This document shows positions 1 through 7,277 of a stretch of 64,000 bases of DNA, piece by piece. Position numbers and translations under genes: made by a program. The notes under the pieces were generated by a model. The model searched no databases. It worked only from the letters and a program-made list of their open reading frames with translations, and had not been told where the DNA came from. Source of the DNA: JAKAWW01 sp049965095 (GTDB lineage: Archaea; Micrarchaeota; Micrarchaeia; Micrarchaeales; Micrarchaeaceae). Location: NCBI GenBank assembly GCA_049965095.1, contig JBMFWR010000001.1, forward strand, positions 1-64,000. Reading direction: 5' to 3'. Each line of letters begins with the position of its first letter. Within the stretch, counting starts at the first letter, position 1.

Positions 1-326
1 GGCTTTATGCAATAACCAAAGAAATCTTCCATATACATATGAATCCAAATGCAAAGTTCCTTGCAGATTCGGGATACGATGCAACAGACATATACCAGGA
101 ACTGCATTACGACAACGTGAAACCGGTAATTGCAATAAACGGAAGGGGATTCTACAAATCATCGGTGCCAAAAGACCCAGAGTACGGCAAAAGATGGTCT
201 ATAGAGCGCGTATTTTCGCGACTAAAAGAAGTATTCGGATTGGCGGAGAACAGGTTTATGGGAATAGAAAAAGTTACAGTCCATATCTATTCCTGTTTGA
301 TTGCGTATCTGATAAAATACCTGTAA
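1..326 (+). CDS. Transposase C-terminal part (DDE, IS4/IS5-like), cut by window edge
   Basis: The frame is open from the first bases of the window, so the 5' part lies outside. The visible region has the layout of the end of IS4/IS5-type DDE transposases: a LADSGYDA motif (second Asp block), then a stretch ending in RWSIERVFSRLKEVFGL, which carries the catalytic Glu (Y/R-x-x-x-E-R-x-F type). It closes with a hydrophobic tail typical of the family. The ATG at 39 is internal. No inverted repeat can be assigned because the left end is missing. Whether the full copy is intact cannot be judged. Confidence 0.75.
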   Translation, partial: LYAITKEIFHIHMNPNAKFLADSGYDATDIYQELHYDNVKPVIAINGRGFYKSSVPKDPEYGKRWSIERVFSRLKEVFGLAENRFMGIEKVTVHIYSCLIAYLIKYL

Positions 327-462
327 AAAATAATGTGGTGGTGAAATAATTGGGAAATATCAAAAAGGTGTTCAAATGAGATAGATACAAAAGTCAACTT
401 CCTATAGAGTTTTAAGAGAAATATATTTAAATATTAGCAGTTATAGTAAATGGGTAGATTAA

Positions 463-1104
463 ATGAAGAATAATAGCATTGTATATATAGCGCCTTTAAT
501 TGCATTGACGATGGTTCTTGCACTGTCTTACGGCAGCACCGCAATAGGCATATCGTTTCCTAAAGTAGTGCCAAGCCATGTTACTTTATACCTTAATGAT
601 TCCACTACAGTAAACTTCACATTCACACTTGTCAATGGAAGCGCCGGAGTGACTTGCATTGGCATACCAGATTCTCCACAGCTCCAATCTAATGGTACCT
701 ACGCTAGTGTAGCACCCTCTTCAGGAACGCCAAACTTTAATGGTACTATGTATATAGCTACAAAACCAAATGCAGTGCCAGGTAATTATACTGTGCAATT
801 GGCAGGAGGTTGTGCAGATCCTACCACGAGAGGCATAGCTGTAGTTTATCTCACTGTGCTGCCTGCCCAGAAACCAGTTACTACGACAATTACCACTACA
901 ATACCACCAACTAATTCGATTACTACCCCAACCACAATTGTTCCTACTACTACTGTCCCGACATCTCCAACAAGTACAATTTATACACCTCCAACAGCGC
1001 CCCCACCAGCTTCCAATTCTATAATATACATACTTTTAATTATCATAGTAATAGCGTTGGTGATAATAGTATTTGCTTTTTGGAAGCTCAAAAGCAAGTA
1101 CTAA
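463..1104 (+). CDS. Secreted, membrane-anchored surface protein with Thr/Pro-rich stalk
   Basis: This 213-residue protein has an N-terminal signal or anchor helix (residues about 6-28) and an ectodomain with several N-x-S/T sequons. A Thr/Pro-rich low-complexity stalk follows (about 140-180), then a C-terminal transmembrane helix ending in a short basic tail (FWKLKSKY). This is the usual design of an archaeal surface glycoprotein anchored at its C-terminus. The sequons fit the STT3 oligosaccharyltransferase at 57285-60647. A TATA-like run (ATATTTAAATATT) lies just upstream. No enzymatic domain is recognisable; a role in the envelope is inference. Confidence 0.6.
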   Translation: MKNNSIVYIAPLIALTMVLALSYGSTAIGISFPKVVPSHVTLYLNDSTTVNFTFTLVNGSAGVTCIGIPDSPQLQSNGTYASVAPSSGTPNFNGTMYIATKPNAVPGNYTVQLAGGCADPTTRGIAVVYLTVLPAQKPVTTTITTTIPPTNSITTPTTIVPTTTVPTSPTSTIYTPPTAPPPASNSIIYILLIIIVIALVIIVFAFWKLKSKY

Positions 1105-1120
1105 TAAATTTTGATTTTAC

Positions 1121-1130
1121 TTCTTTTTTT
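1121..1130 (+). terminator. T-rich archaeal terminator
   Basis: A run of T (TTCTTTTTTT) follows about 16 nt after the stop of the surface protein gene, as expected for an archaeal oligo-dT terminator. Confidence 0.4.
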
Positions 1131-1214
1131 ATATATCTGATTTTATTTCTAATTATAATTTTGTTTTAGGATTCCACTAATACTTGAGAGAGTCACAAAT
1201 TTCCTAGACAGGTA

Positions 1215-1285
1215 TCTGCAGGCTTGAAAAGCAGAAATGACCTGCGCATGGGGCGCAGGTCTGAGGTAAGCCAAGAGATCTTGGC
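1215..1285 (+). other. Structured GC-rich element, degenerate copy of the leader at 1401-1480
   Basis: Three inverted repeats follow one another in an AT-rich gap: TCTGC/GCAGA (1215-1219 with 1231-1235), GACCTGCGC/GCGCAGGTC (1239-1247 with 1253-1261, perfect 9 bp) and GCCAAG/CTTGGC (1270-1275 with 1280-1285). Blocks here recur in order in the leader of the next gene: CCTGCGC, ATGGGGCGCA, a CTGRGGTAAG block and GAGATCT. The second copy continues into the coding start, where ATGAGATCTAGGC at 1468 matches AAGAGATCTTGGC at 1273. The simplest reading is a decayed duplicate of leader plus start region, though it could be a separate small RNA. Confidence 0.45.
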
Positions 1286-1366
1286 ATTAATATATGCGTA
1301 GCAAAATTATTTAAATATTACATAGATCTATTTAAATTTACTTTAATATATTAAAGTGTAGTAAGG

Positions 1367-1374
1367 TATAAATA
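1367..1374 (+). promoter_or_regulatory. TATA box for the pseudoknot leader transcript
   Basis: TATAAATA lies about 26 nt before position 1397. This predicts a transcript that starts just ahead of the first pairing strand of the leader (1401). The spacing is the standard archaeal TATA-to-start distance. Confidence 0.5.
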
Positions 1375-1396
1375 TTTTAAATCTATAATTAGAGTA

Positions 1397-1467
1397 GGAA
1401 AGTTGCGCGTGCCTGCGCCATAAAAATAGGCAACTGCAATGGGGCGCACTGATCCTGGGGTAAGAAT
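1397..1467 (+). promoter_or_regulatory. Candidate cis-regulatory RNA: H-type pseudoknot leader
   Basis: Two 6-bp helices cross: AGTTGC (1401-1406) pairs with GCAACT (1430-1435), and TGCGCC (1414-1419) pairs with GGCGCA (1443-1448), giving an H-type pseudoknot. A competing hairpin TGCCT/AGGCA (1410-1414 with 1428-1432) excludes the first helix, so the leader could switch. The ribosome-binding stretch GGGGTAAG (1457-1464) and the ATG at 1468 follow directly. The layout is that of a riboswitch or autoregulatory leader. No known riboswitch family is recognised. Confidence 0.45.
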
Positions 1468-1764
1468 ATGAGATCTAGGCTAGAGCGAGAGCTCTCAATA
1501 TGGATAGACAAAAAGATGGAAGAGATGGACAACCAAACCGACTACATTGGAGGTTCAGATGAAGAGGAAGTAGAAAACAAATTCGCAGAAATCGCTTACA
1601 GAAACCAGCTCGTAGAAGCAGTAGAAAAACTGATAAATGAAGCGGTAAAATGCAGGAAGCTAAGCGAATCTATGGGAAATGCAGGCTTGAACAGGAAATA
1701 CAACATAAGCATAGGCATAAGCAAAGAAGGTTTGGATATGAATGGCCTCTCTGCCTCTCAGTAG
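1468..1764 (+). CDS. Small charged hypothetical protein with structured leader
   Basis: This 98-residue soluble protein is rich in Glu, Lys and Arg and probably mostly helical (residues about 1-70). It has no recognised motif, signal peptide or Cys cluster. The ATG at 1468 has a GGGGTAAG ribosome-binding stretch and sits directly behind the pseudoknot leader, which argues for a genuinely expressed gene despite the lack of family assignment. A T-rich stretch follows the stop. It stands between accessory surface genes and close to a transposase, so recent acquisition is possible. Function is unknown. Confidence 0.55.
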   Translation: MRSRLERELSIWIDKKMEEMDNQTDYIGGSDEEEVENKFAEIAYRNQLVEAVEKLINEAVKCRKLSESMGNAGLNRKYNISIGISKEGLDMNGLSASQ

Positions 1765-1770
1765 TAATTT

Positions 1771-1790
1771 TCTTTTCATTTTTTTCTTTT
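1771..1790 (+). terminator. T-rich terminator
   Basis: Several T runs start 7 nt after the stop of the 98-aa gene, which is typical of archaeal termination. Confidence 0.4.
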
Positions 1791-1826
1791 GCATAGTTAT
1801 ATAAAATATTATTGAGGAATTATTAT

Positions 1827-2366
1827 ATGGCAAATTTAAATGTGAATTTTAGGATATTGCTAGAAATAGTTGCCACTGCTTTGGTAGTCTCTGGAATTGC
1901 CATCTTTATCTATGCTAATATTCCCGCGAAAACAATAATTGTCAGCAGCACTATTTACAAGCATAGCTATTATGGCAATGCATCAATAGCACTAACATTG
2001 AATGCAACAAGTTACATTGTCAGCAGACTTGATACAAATCTTACAGGCAATAACATCAGCATTTCCATACCTGTTTCAATAGTAAGCAGGTGCCTTTCTT
2101 ATGGCCATATAGGGCCGTTACCAGTAGTTAATGGCTCTTTGCCGCACATATCAAACCAGTCATTTTTACCCTGTGAGAAATCCACCTCAGTAATTTTTAC
2201 TGGCCTTAAGCCTTATGCCGATTACATGGTATCAATCGAAGGTTATGAAAGCCCATATTGTCCACCAGGAACCTTATGCCCTATGTTCATATTGCACGTG
2301 CAAAAGAGCATGGAGGTAGAGACTGCAGCAAACGGAAGCATAACTAATGTTTCATTTACCGTATAG
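1827..2366 (+). CDS. Membrane-anchored extracellular hypothetical protein
   Basis: The start is placed at ATG 1827 (MANLNVNF), behind a GAGG ribosome-binding site, rather than at an upstream TTG. The roughly 179-residue product has one N-terminal transmembrane helix (about 9-31) and an outside domain with many N-x-S/T sequons. Four Cys lie in the second half, two of them in YCPPGTLCP, suggesting disulphide bonding outside the cell. No family is recognised. Together with 463-1104 it belongs to the envelope set. Confidence 0.55.
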   Translation: MANLNVNFRILLEIVATALVVSGIAIFIYANIPAKTIIVSSTIYKHSYYGNASIALTLNATSYIVSRLDTNLTGNNISISIPVSIVSRCLSYGHIGPLPVVNGSLPHISNQSFLPCEKSTSVIFTGLKPYADYMVSIEGYESPYCPPGTLCPMFILHVQKSMEVETAANGSITNVSFTV

Positions 2367-2396
2367 CCTATTGCTTTGTTGCTACTTTTTTGCTGT

Positions 2397-3152
2397 TTAA
2401 TCTTTCGCGACTTTACGCGTTTCGGAATTATTAAATCTAGAAAAACCCCTAAGCATTTGCAGCGATTCTTCCATTGAGAGAATACTCTTCTTCTTGTAAA
2501 GCCGATAGCCACTGTCAAAAAAATCATACACTTTGGGATCTGGCACCTTTGCCATATGCACCTTGCCACTTTCTTTTTTAAGTTCCCATATGGTTACTCC
2601 TCCACCTACAGTTTGTATACCGCTGTCAGATATGCTGGCAATTGCAGCATATACGAGGAACTCTGCATCTTCTACTGTAATTTTTTTACCCACTTTTTTG
2701 GCATACTCAAGATATGGGTTAATTATGCTATTCATGGTATTTAGGCCTATTATAGTTTCGCCCACAACGTCATTGTCCATATGTAGCGATTCTATTTCCA
2801 GTTTTCTGTCGCTTTTGTCAGCTAGAAGCTCCACTAGGTCTATATTTCCGCCACTTACACCACAAAATACAGATTGTATGTTAATATCAACCTTTCTTAT
2901 TTCACGCCTAAGGCCCCTCAATGATCCAAGAAGGTCTTTATCAAGCGCGATCGAATTTTTCCTTAACAGGTTTATTAGGTCATTGATGTTCTTTGTGTTC
3001 CCAGTAAAACCGAATATTGTGTTATTTCCAATCCCTACGATTTTGTCCATTTTTGTGGAAAATGTATCACCGTCTACCAGTGTTACTATACCTTTATGAT
3101 CGGCACCAAGAACTGCCCAGTCATCTGTTTTCAATGCAATTACAATAGACAA
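2397..3152 (-). CDS. Proteasome-subunit-like Ntn hydrolase with N-terminal Ser
   Basis: The 251 residues follow the proteasome/HslV fold signature. After the start Met comes SIVIALKTDDWAVLGADHKG, then STKMDKIVGIGNNTIFGFTGN, matching the conserved strand, Asp17-like and Lys33-like positions of beta subunits. The start is a TTG with GGTGGTGGT directly before it, the GGTG lying 9 nt upstream. There is no propeptide, so Met removal would expose Ser rather than the usual Thr as the nucleophile. A C-terminal extension follows the core. It could be an active Ser-type Ntn hydrolase or an inactive scaffold; it is not the canonical proteasome beta subunit. Confidence 0.65.
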   Translation of the reverse strand: MSIVIALKTDDWAVLGADHKGIVTLVDGDTFSTKMDKIVGIGNNTIFGFTGNTKNINDLINLLRKNSIALDKDLLGSLRGLRREIRKVDINIQSVFCGVSGGNIDLVELLADKSDRKLEIESLHMDNDVVGETIIGLNTMNSIINPYLEYAKKVGKKITVEDAEFLVYAAIASISDSGIQTVGGGVTIWELKKESGKVHMAKVPDPKVYDFFDSGYRLYKKKSILSMEESLQMLRGFSRFNNSETRKVAKD

Positions 3153-3239
3153 ACCACCACCATTTTAAAATATGGCCAAAGTTTATTATTTGTTAGCCTT
3201 TTTGACATTTCAATCAATATACTAGTTGCATGCAATCTA

Positions 3240-4232
3240 CTAGTTGCATTGAGCGATACTACAGCTACTATTATAAGCTTCTTTGAATATACTCCATGCA
3301 AGGTTAGGTTTGCCATTCTGTGGGTTTGAGAGGTTTAGCAAGCCGAAGTTGTTTTCTAAATTGCCATCTGAAAGACCCCACAAGTCGTACCAGTAAACCC
3401 TTTTCACAAAGCTTATATTATTGAATAGCCCAAAGCCCTGTTCCATTACCATGCCCTGCAATTGCTGCGTATATCCATATGCTGCTGCAGAAGACGAAGG
3501 CATACCAAATTCAGTAATCCATATTGGCACATGAGTGAAATTTTCATAAGAATAGATACTGGAACGCCATGCTTGCATTTGCAAGCTGCTTAGCAGCGCA
3601 GGCCCGTAAGGATAAGCGTGTATTGATATTGCATTGCAGTACTTATACGCGCCGTAGCTCCATACTCGCTCATACCACATCATTAGTTGAGGATCGGCAA
3701 TTGGCGCGCCGCCGAAGCAGACTATTGTTGCATTGGGGTCTCTTGCCCTTATTATATTTGCAGCACTTTTTATAATCATAAAATAATTGTAGGCGCTCCC
3801 ATTCATGTAGCCAGTTTCAAAGTTTTGCACGTACGGCTCATTCCATATTTCCCACGTACTTATATACGGATATGATGATACAGCATTGCTAACACTTTCA
3901 TTCCACTCGCTTAAGCTCCAGTTTCTATTTGATGATCCTCGAGGTAAAGTCTCATAATCCAGTATGCCTAAATAGCTGGCATTATATATGTTGTGCTCCA
4001 TGCTTAGCAGTTCCTCCTGACTTTTGCTAAGGCTTATATCAGTGCGCAGATATCTTACGCCGTTGCTTAGGGCATATAATTCAGAACTTTCATTGCCATG
4101 TGTGCACACACCAAGCACAAAATCCAGATGTTTTGGCTGTGTATTTTTGTTTACTTGCAACACTTGTAACATTACAATAATCAGCATTACTACCAATATC
4201 ACAGTTAAAATCAAAGTTAATGATTTTTTCAT
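3240..4232 (-). CDS. Membrane-anchored glycoside hydrolase, clan GH-A type
   Basis: This 330-residue protein has an N-terminal signal-anchor (residues 4-26) and a (beta/alpha)8 glycosidase-like body. WEIWNEP carries the putative acid/base (Glu about 132), and WITEFG near residue 241 gives the putative nucleophile. This is the two-Glu arrangement of clan GH-A families such as GH5, GH39 and GH42. The body has multiple N-x-S/T sequons and paired Cys, so it is likely anchored outside the cell. Family-level substrate cannot be told from sequence alone. In an acidophilic or symbiotic archaeon it may act on host or biofilm polysaccharide (inference). Confidence 0.72.
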   Translation of the reverse strand: MKKSLTLILTVILVVMLIIVMLQVLQVNKNTQPKHLDFVLGVCTHGNESSELYALSNGVRYLRTDISLSKSQEELLSMEHNIYNASYLGILDYETLPRGSSNRNWSLSEWNESVSNAVSSYPYISTWEIWNEPYVQNFETGYMNGSAYNYFMIIKSAANIIRARDPNATIVCFGGAPIADPQLMMWYERVWSYGAYKYCNAISIHAYPYGPALLSSLQMQAWRSSIYSYENFTHVPIWITEFGMPSSSAAAYGYTQQLQGMVMEQGFGLFNNISFVKRVYWYDLWGLSDGNLENNFGLLNLSNPQNGKPNLAWSIFKEAYNSSCSIAQCN

Positions 4233-4636
4233 AGGCTCACATTACCCAAGAGCCTGAATGCATTGCCTTCAATCATACTACGGCATAGTGTCCTCTTGCT
4301 ACCATATGGACACTAAGTGTCATCAGGCAAGTCAATAGGTTTTGGTAAATTAGCAACCTCGCTACTTCTCTTTTATTATTCATTCAACTAAATACTACTG
4401 GAAAAAGTTATAAAAACACTTTCTAGTTGTTTCACATTTAGTACATGTGTAGTATTATTCTAAACTTTTTAGCAAAAGCTTGTGATTGCATGTAAAGTAC
4501 TAGTCAGCGTTGCATCTGCAACACATGTACATCCAGGTTAATATTACTTTTTTCTTCCGTGTGGCATGTTCTGAGATAATCTATCTGCAGTGCTAAACTT
4601 TTATGCCATTATTTTAGCATGCATTTAATCATCAAG
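4233..4636. other. 404-bp intergenic region with one inverted repeat
   Basis: No ORF with credible features is seen. The only clear structure is an 8-bp inverted repeat TAGTGTCC/GGACACTA (4286-4293 with 4308-4315), followed by a partial third copy AAGTGTC at about 4315. The rest is AT-rich. It may be a regulatory site for the glycosidase, whose start is about 55 nt away, or a remnant of a mobile element. Confidence 0.35.
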
Positions 4637-4758
4637 CGCCAGGGTTGGGATTTGAACCCAAAATTCCGCGAAGGAAACCGGTTGCCTTGTTTGCATCACT
4701 AATCAGCTCTTGAGCCAAAACTCAAGACCGGCGCGTTACCGGATTCCGCCACCCTGGC
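4637..4758 (-). tRNA. tRNA-Ser(UGA) with a 37-nt intron
   Basis: The acceptor stem GCCAGGG/CCCTGGC, the D arm, a type II variable arm (TTCC/GGAA) and the T arm TTGGG-TTCAAAT-CCCAA are all present, with G73 at 4637 and no encoded CCA. The anticodon stem CCGGT/ACCGG encloses CT-TGA-G, then 37 extra nucleotides (4684-4720), then A38. The intron therefore sits at the canonical 37/38 site. Anticodon UGA, G73 and the long variable arm all point to serine. Splicing would need the endonuclease at 44290-45450. Confidence 0.9.
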
Positions 4759-4780
4759 ATCAATATAGTTTGTGCTATTT

Positions 4781-4790
4781 GTTTTATAAT
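4781..4790 (-). promoter_or_regulatory. TATA box of tRNA-Ser
   Basis: On the minus strand ATTATAAAAC lies about 24-33 nt before the tRNA 5' end at 4758, a normal archaeal promoter distance. It shares the short divergent gap with the start of the ATPase gene at 4810. Confidence 0.5.
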
Positions 4791-4809
4791 CCTTACGCAA
4801 GGTGTTGAT

Positions 4810-6510
4810 ATGTTTTATGACAATAATATCATAAAAAGATTGCCTTTTTTCAAAGGCAAAAAAACAGACAGAGGGCCAGAATTGTTTTTGGGTTATGCAA
4901 AAGAGAGGCTTGAGCCTTCAAGGCGCATTTCTTTTAATCCACTTGCTAAGAGGATAGAAAATGAGAAATATTACAGATGGAAGAAATACCGCTGCAAGGA
5001 ATCGATTGTATTGCAGGAAGAGCCAAATCCACATATAATAATTGCTGGTATGAGTGGGCTTGGCAAAAGTTCGTTGCTTAAGTCGATAATCTCTGAAATG
5101 AAAAGGAACAACATCACATGCGTGCTTTTTGACTCCAACAGCGAGCATGAAAGCATGGTAAAAAGCTTGGGCGGCAGGGCTTTTAATGCGGCTGATTTTG
5201 GCATAAACATAATGGCTCTTGACGGCTATACTGTTGCCGAACGCATAAGCGCCCTTACTACGCTATTCCAGAGGGTGTTTTCATTAGGCTCACTGCAGAT
5301 TACAAAGCTCAACTCTTGCTTATGGTATGTTTACAGGAAAAAAGGAGCCAGAAGCAGTCAACAGACTTATATGGAAAAGCAGCCCATAATTAAAGATCTG
5401 ATAAACGAATTGAACATATTTATAAGAAATGCAAGGACCAAATCGGAGGAGAATACGCTATTGAACATGAAGCAAAAATTGAGCGTGCTTGACAATAGGT
5501 CTTTGCAGGGAACCCAGGGCATAGAGGAGCTTATGAACGGCATAACGTCTTTTTCAATATCAGCGATAGGGAGCCCCGAATCAAGACTTATATATGTGGA
5601 GGAACTTGTATCAAGGCTCTACCATCTGATGCACAAAAACACGCCAAACAGTGGTATCAAGGCTTATGTGGTACTTGATGAATCCCAGCTAGTATTGGAA
5701 GAAAAGGCAAATTCTCATTTCATAGGCAATATGGTAGAAGAAGGGCGCAAATACGGGCTTGGGATGATAATTGTGGCGCATATGGCAAGCGGGCTTGATA
5801 GAAGGATAGTAGCAAATTCTTCCGCACTGCTAAGCTTCTTCACCAAGGAGCCAAGAGAGGTTAATTATATTGCAAGCGTGCTTTCAGGCGGCGACATGGC
5901 AATTGCCGAATTGTTAAAGCACAAAATAGGCAATTTGGGCAAATTTGAAGCAATTTTTGCAAGTGCCAATTCGAAATTGCCGATTCTGTTAAGGACGCCA
6001 AAAGCAATAAGCCATTATTCTAACCCAAAAAGCGCAGTTATTGCAAATTTGTGCATTGAGCCTGTAGAATATGAAAAGCTAAAAGCAATGACACACCACA
6101 TGCATGATACGGAACTGCAGCAGTACATCGACTCAGGCATTATTGATCAATTTGACTATAACGGATCAAAATGGCTAATGAAGCACAACAAGTCATTAAG
6201 CATAGAGCATGAAGTCTATTTGCGCCACATTTCAGAGAAACTTGGCACATGCGGGATTAAAAATATTTTGAATACATTTAGGAGAGGACCTGACATAATA
6301 GCGGGCGATGTTGCCATTGAATATGAAACGGGCTCCAAAAATATTATAGATACAATTGCAATGCTATACAAAAGGCAAACATATAGGAAGACTATTGTAA
6401 TCGTAAATGACAATTCGCTTGAAAAATACAAAAAAGTGAATAATGCTATATCATTAAGCAGTTTCATGAATCTGGAATGCGAAAAGCTCCACAACATGCT
6501 TGATATCTGA
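4810..6510 (+). CDS. HerA/VirB4-like P-loop ATPase with nuclease-like C-terminus
   Basis: This 566-residue protein has a Walker A GMSGLGKSS (residues about 80-88) and a Walker B VVLDES (about 290), the pattern of the HerA/FtsK/VirB4 (DUF87-like) superfamily. The C-terminal 70 residues contain PDII...AIEYETGSK, a PD-(D/E)xK-like layout often seen appended to conjugation-type ATPases. GGTGTTGAT lies 9 nt before the ATG. Such proteins pump DNA or drive pilus/conjugation machines. None of the usual partners (NurA, Mre11, relaxase) is adjacent. A DNA translocase, possibly of plasmid or conjugative origin, is the best reading. Confidence 0.65.
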   Translation: MFYDNNIIKRLPFFKGKKTDRGPELFLGYAKERLEPSRRISFNPLAKRIENEKYYRWKKYRCKESIVLQEEPNPHIIIAGMSGLGKSSLLKSIISEMKRNNITCVLFDSNSEHESMVKSLGGRAFNAADFGINIMALDGYTVAERISALTTLFQRVFSLGSLQITKLNSCLWYVYRKKGARSSQQTYMEKQPIIKDLINELNIFIRNARTKSEENTLLNMKQKLSVLDNRSLQGTQGIEELMNGITSFSISAIGSPESRLIYVEELVSRLYHLMHKNTPNSGIKAYVVLDESQLVLEEKANSHFIGNMVEEGRKYGLGMIIVAHMASGLDRRIVANSSALLSFFTKEPREVNYIASVLSGGDMAIAELLKHKIGNLGKFEAIFASANSKLPILLRTPKAISHYSNPKSAVIANLCIEPVEYEKLKAMTHHMHDTELQQYIDSGIIDQFDYNGSKWLMKHNKSLSIEHEVYLRHISEKLGTCGIKNILNTFRRGPDIIAGDVAIEYETGSKNIIDTIAMLYKRQTYRKTIVIVNDNSLEKYKKVNNAISLSSFMNLECEKLHNMLDI

Positions 6511-6577
6511 TAATGAGAGGTACAAAAAAACAAAGAAGTATTTTATTATTACGCTTGCAATTTAACTTGGTGGAATT

Positions 6578-7270
6578 ATGCAGTACGAAATTCTTGGCAA
6601 TGACATGCAAGCTGTAAGGGTAACGCTTAACCCTGGGGAGAAAATCTACTCGGATTCTGGCAAGCTCATAAGCAAAAGAGGCAATGTAGTAATGACTCCT
6701 AGGCTTGTTGGGGGGCTATTAAAAGCAGTAGAGAGAAAAGCGACAGGAGCAACCGGTATGCTTACAGAATTTGAAGCACAAAACGATGTAGGCTATGTTT
6801 CCTTTGGAGGGGTGCTGCCAGGCAAGATATTTGTGGTCAAGTTAGGTCAGGGAGAGGAATTTATAGCTGAACACGACGCCTTCCTTGCCGCTGAAAGCTC
6901 CGTAAATTTCTCTTTTACACCAGTAAGCATAGGGGCCGCTTTCTTTGGAGGTGCAGGATGGTTCCTTCAGAGGTTTGAAGGACCAGGCACCGTATTTATG
7001 CATGTTGTAGGGGATATAATAGAGCACAATTTAGACGGGATAACGCCTCTTGAAATCGACCCTGGCCATGTGGCAGGATTTGATGCATCGCTCAAATACA
7101 AAATAACTTTTGTAGACAATGTGCGCACCATGATGTTTGGAGGCGTAGGTGTTTTCCTGGCCAAGTTTGAAGGCAAAGGGAAGGTAATTGCACATACAGT
7201 TTCAAGGCTAAAATTGGCAAGCGATATATATACAGAAGGGCTTGCACAGATGCCTCAGAACAAGAGGTGA
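6578..7270 (+). CDS. AIM24/TIGR00266-family beta-structured protein
   Basis: The 230 residues match the AIM24 (DUF124, TIGR00266) family: an N-terminal beta strand set and Gly-rich turns. The repeated motif FFGGAGWFLQRFEGPG...GVGVFLAKFEGKG shows the internal duplication of the fold. No transmembrane segment is obvious. The ATG at 6578 has GGTGGAATT before it with exact 9-nt spacing. Its last codons overlap the ribosome-binding site of the downstream ribB. The biochemical role of the family is not settled. Confidence 0.8.
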   Translation: MQYEILGNDMQAVRVTLNPGEKIYSDSGKLISKRGNVVMTPRLVGGLLKAVERKATGATGMLTEFEAQNDVGYVSFGGVLPGKIFVVKLGQGEEFIAEHDAFLAAESSVNFSFTPVSIGAAFFGGAGWFLQRFEGPGTVFMHVVGDIIEHNLDGITPLEIDPGHVAGFDASLKYKITFVDNVRTMMFGGVGVFLAKFEGKGKVIAHTVSRLKLASDIYTEGLAQMPQNKR

Positions 7271-7277
7271 CTCGACG
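7266..7277 (+). promoter_or_regulatory. Ribosome-binding site pointing to an ACG start (ribB)
   Basis: GGTG at 7266-7269 stands 9 nt before ACG at 7275-7277, the same spacing seen before the ATG, GTG or TTG starts of many genes here. The GGTG also contains the TGA stop of the upstream gene, suggesting coupled translation. Confidence 0.5.

Larger units (their letters stand above)
1105..1400. other. Non-coding stretch before the 98-aa gene
   Basis: No credible ORF is seen. The stretch holds a T-rich terminator at 1121-1130, the structured element at 1215-1285, and then about 110 nt of very AT-rich DNA with several TATA-like words. The best placed of these is 1367-1374. Confidence 0.5.

Noticed and set aside
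4637..4758. Reading the type II tRNA as tRNA-Leu
   Set aside because: The anticodon between T33 and G37 is UGA and the discriminator is G73, both serine features. A Leu reading would need a non-standard intron position.
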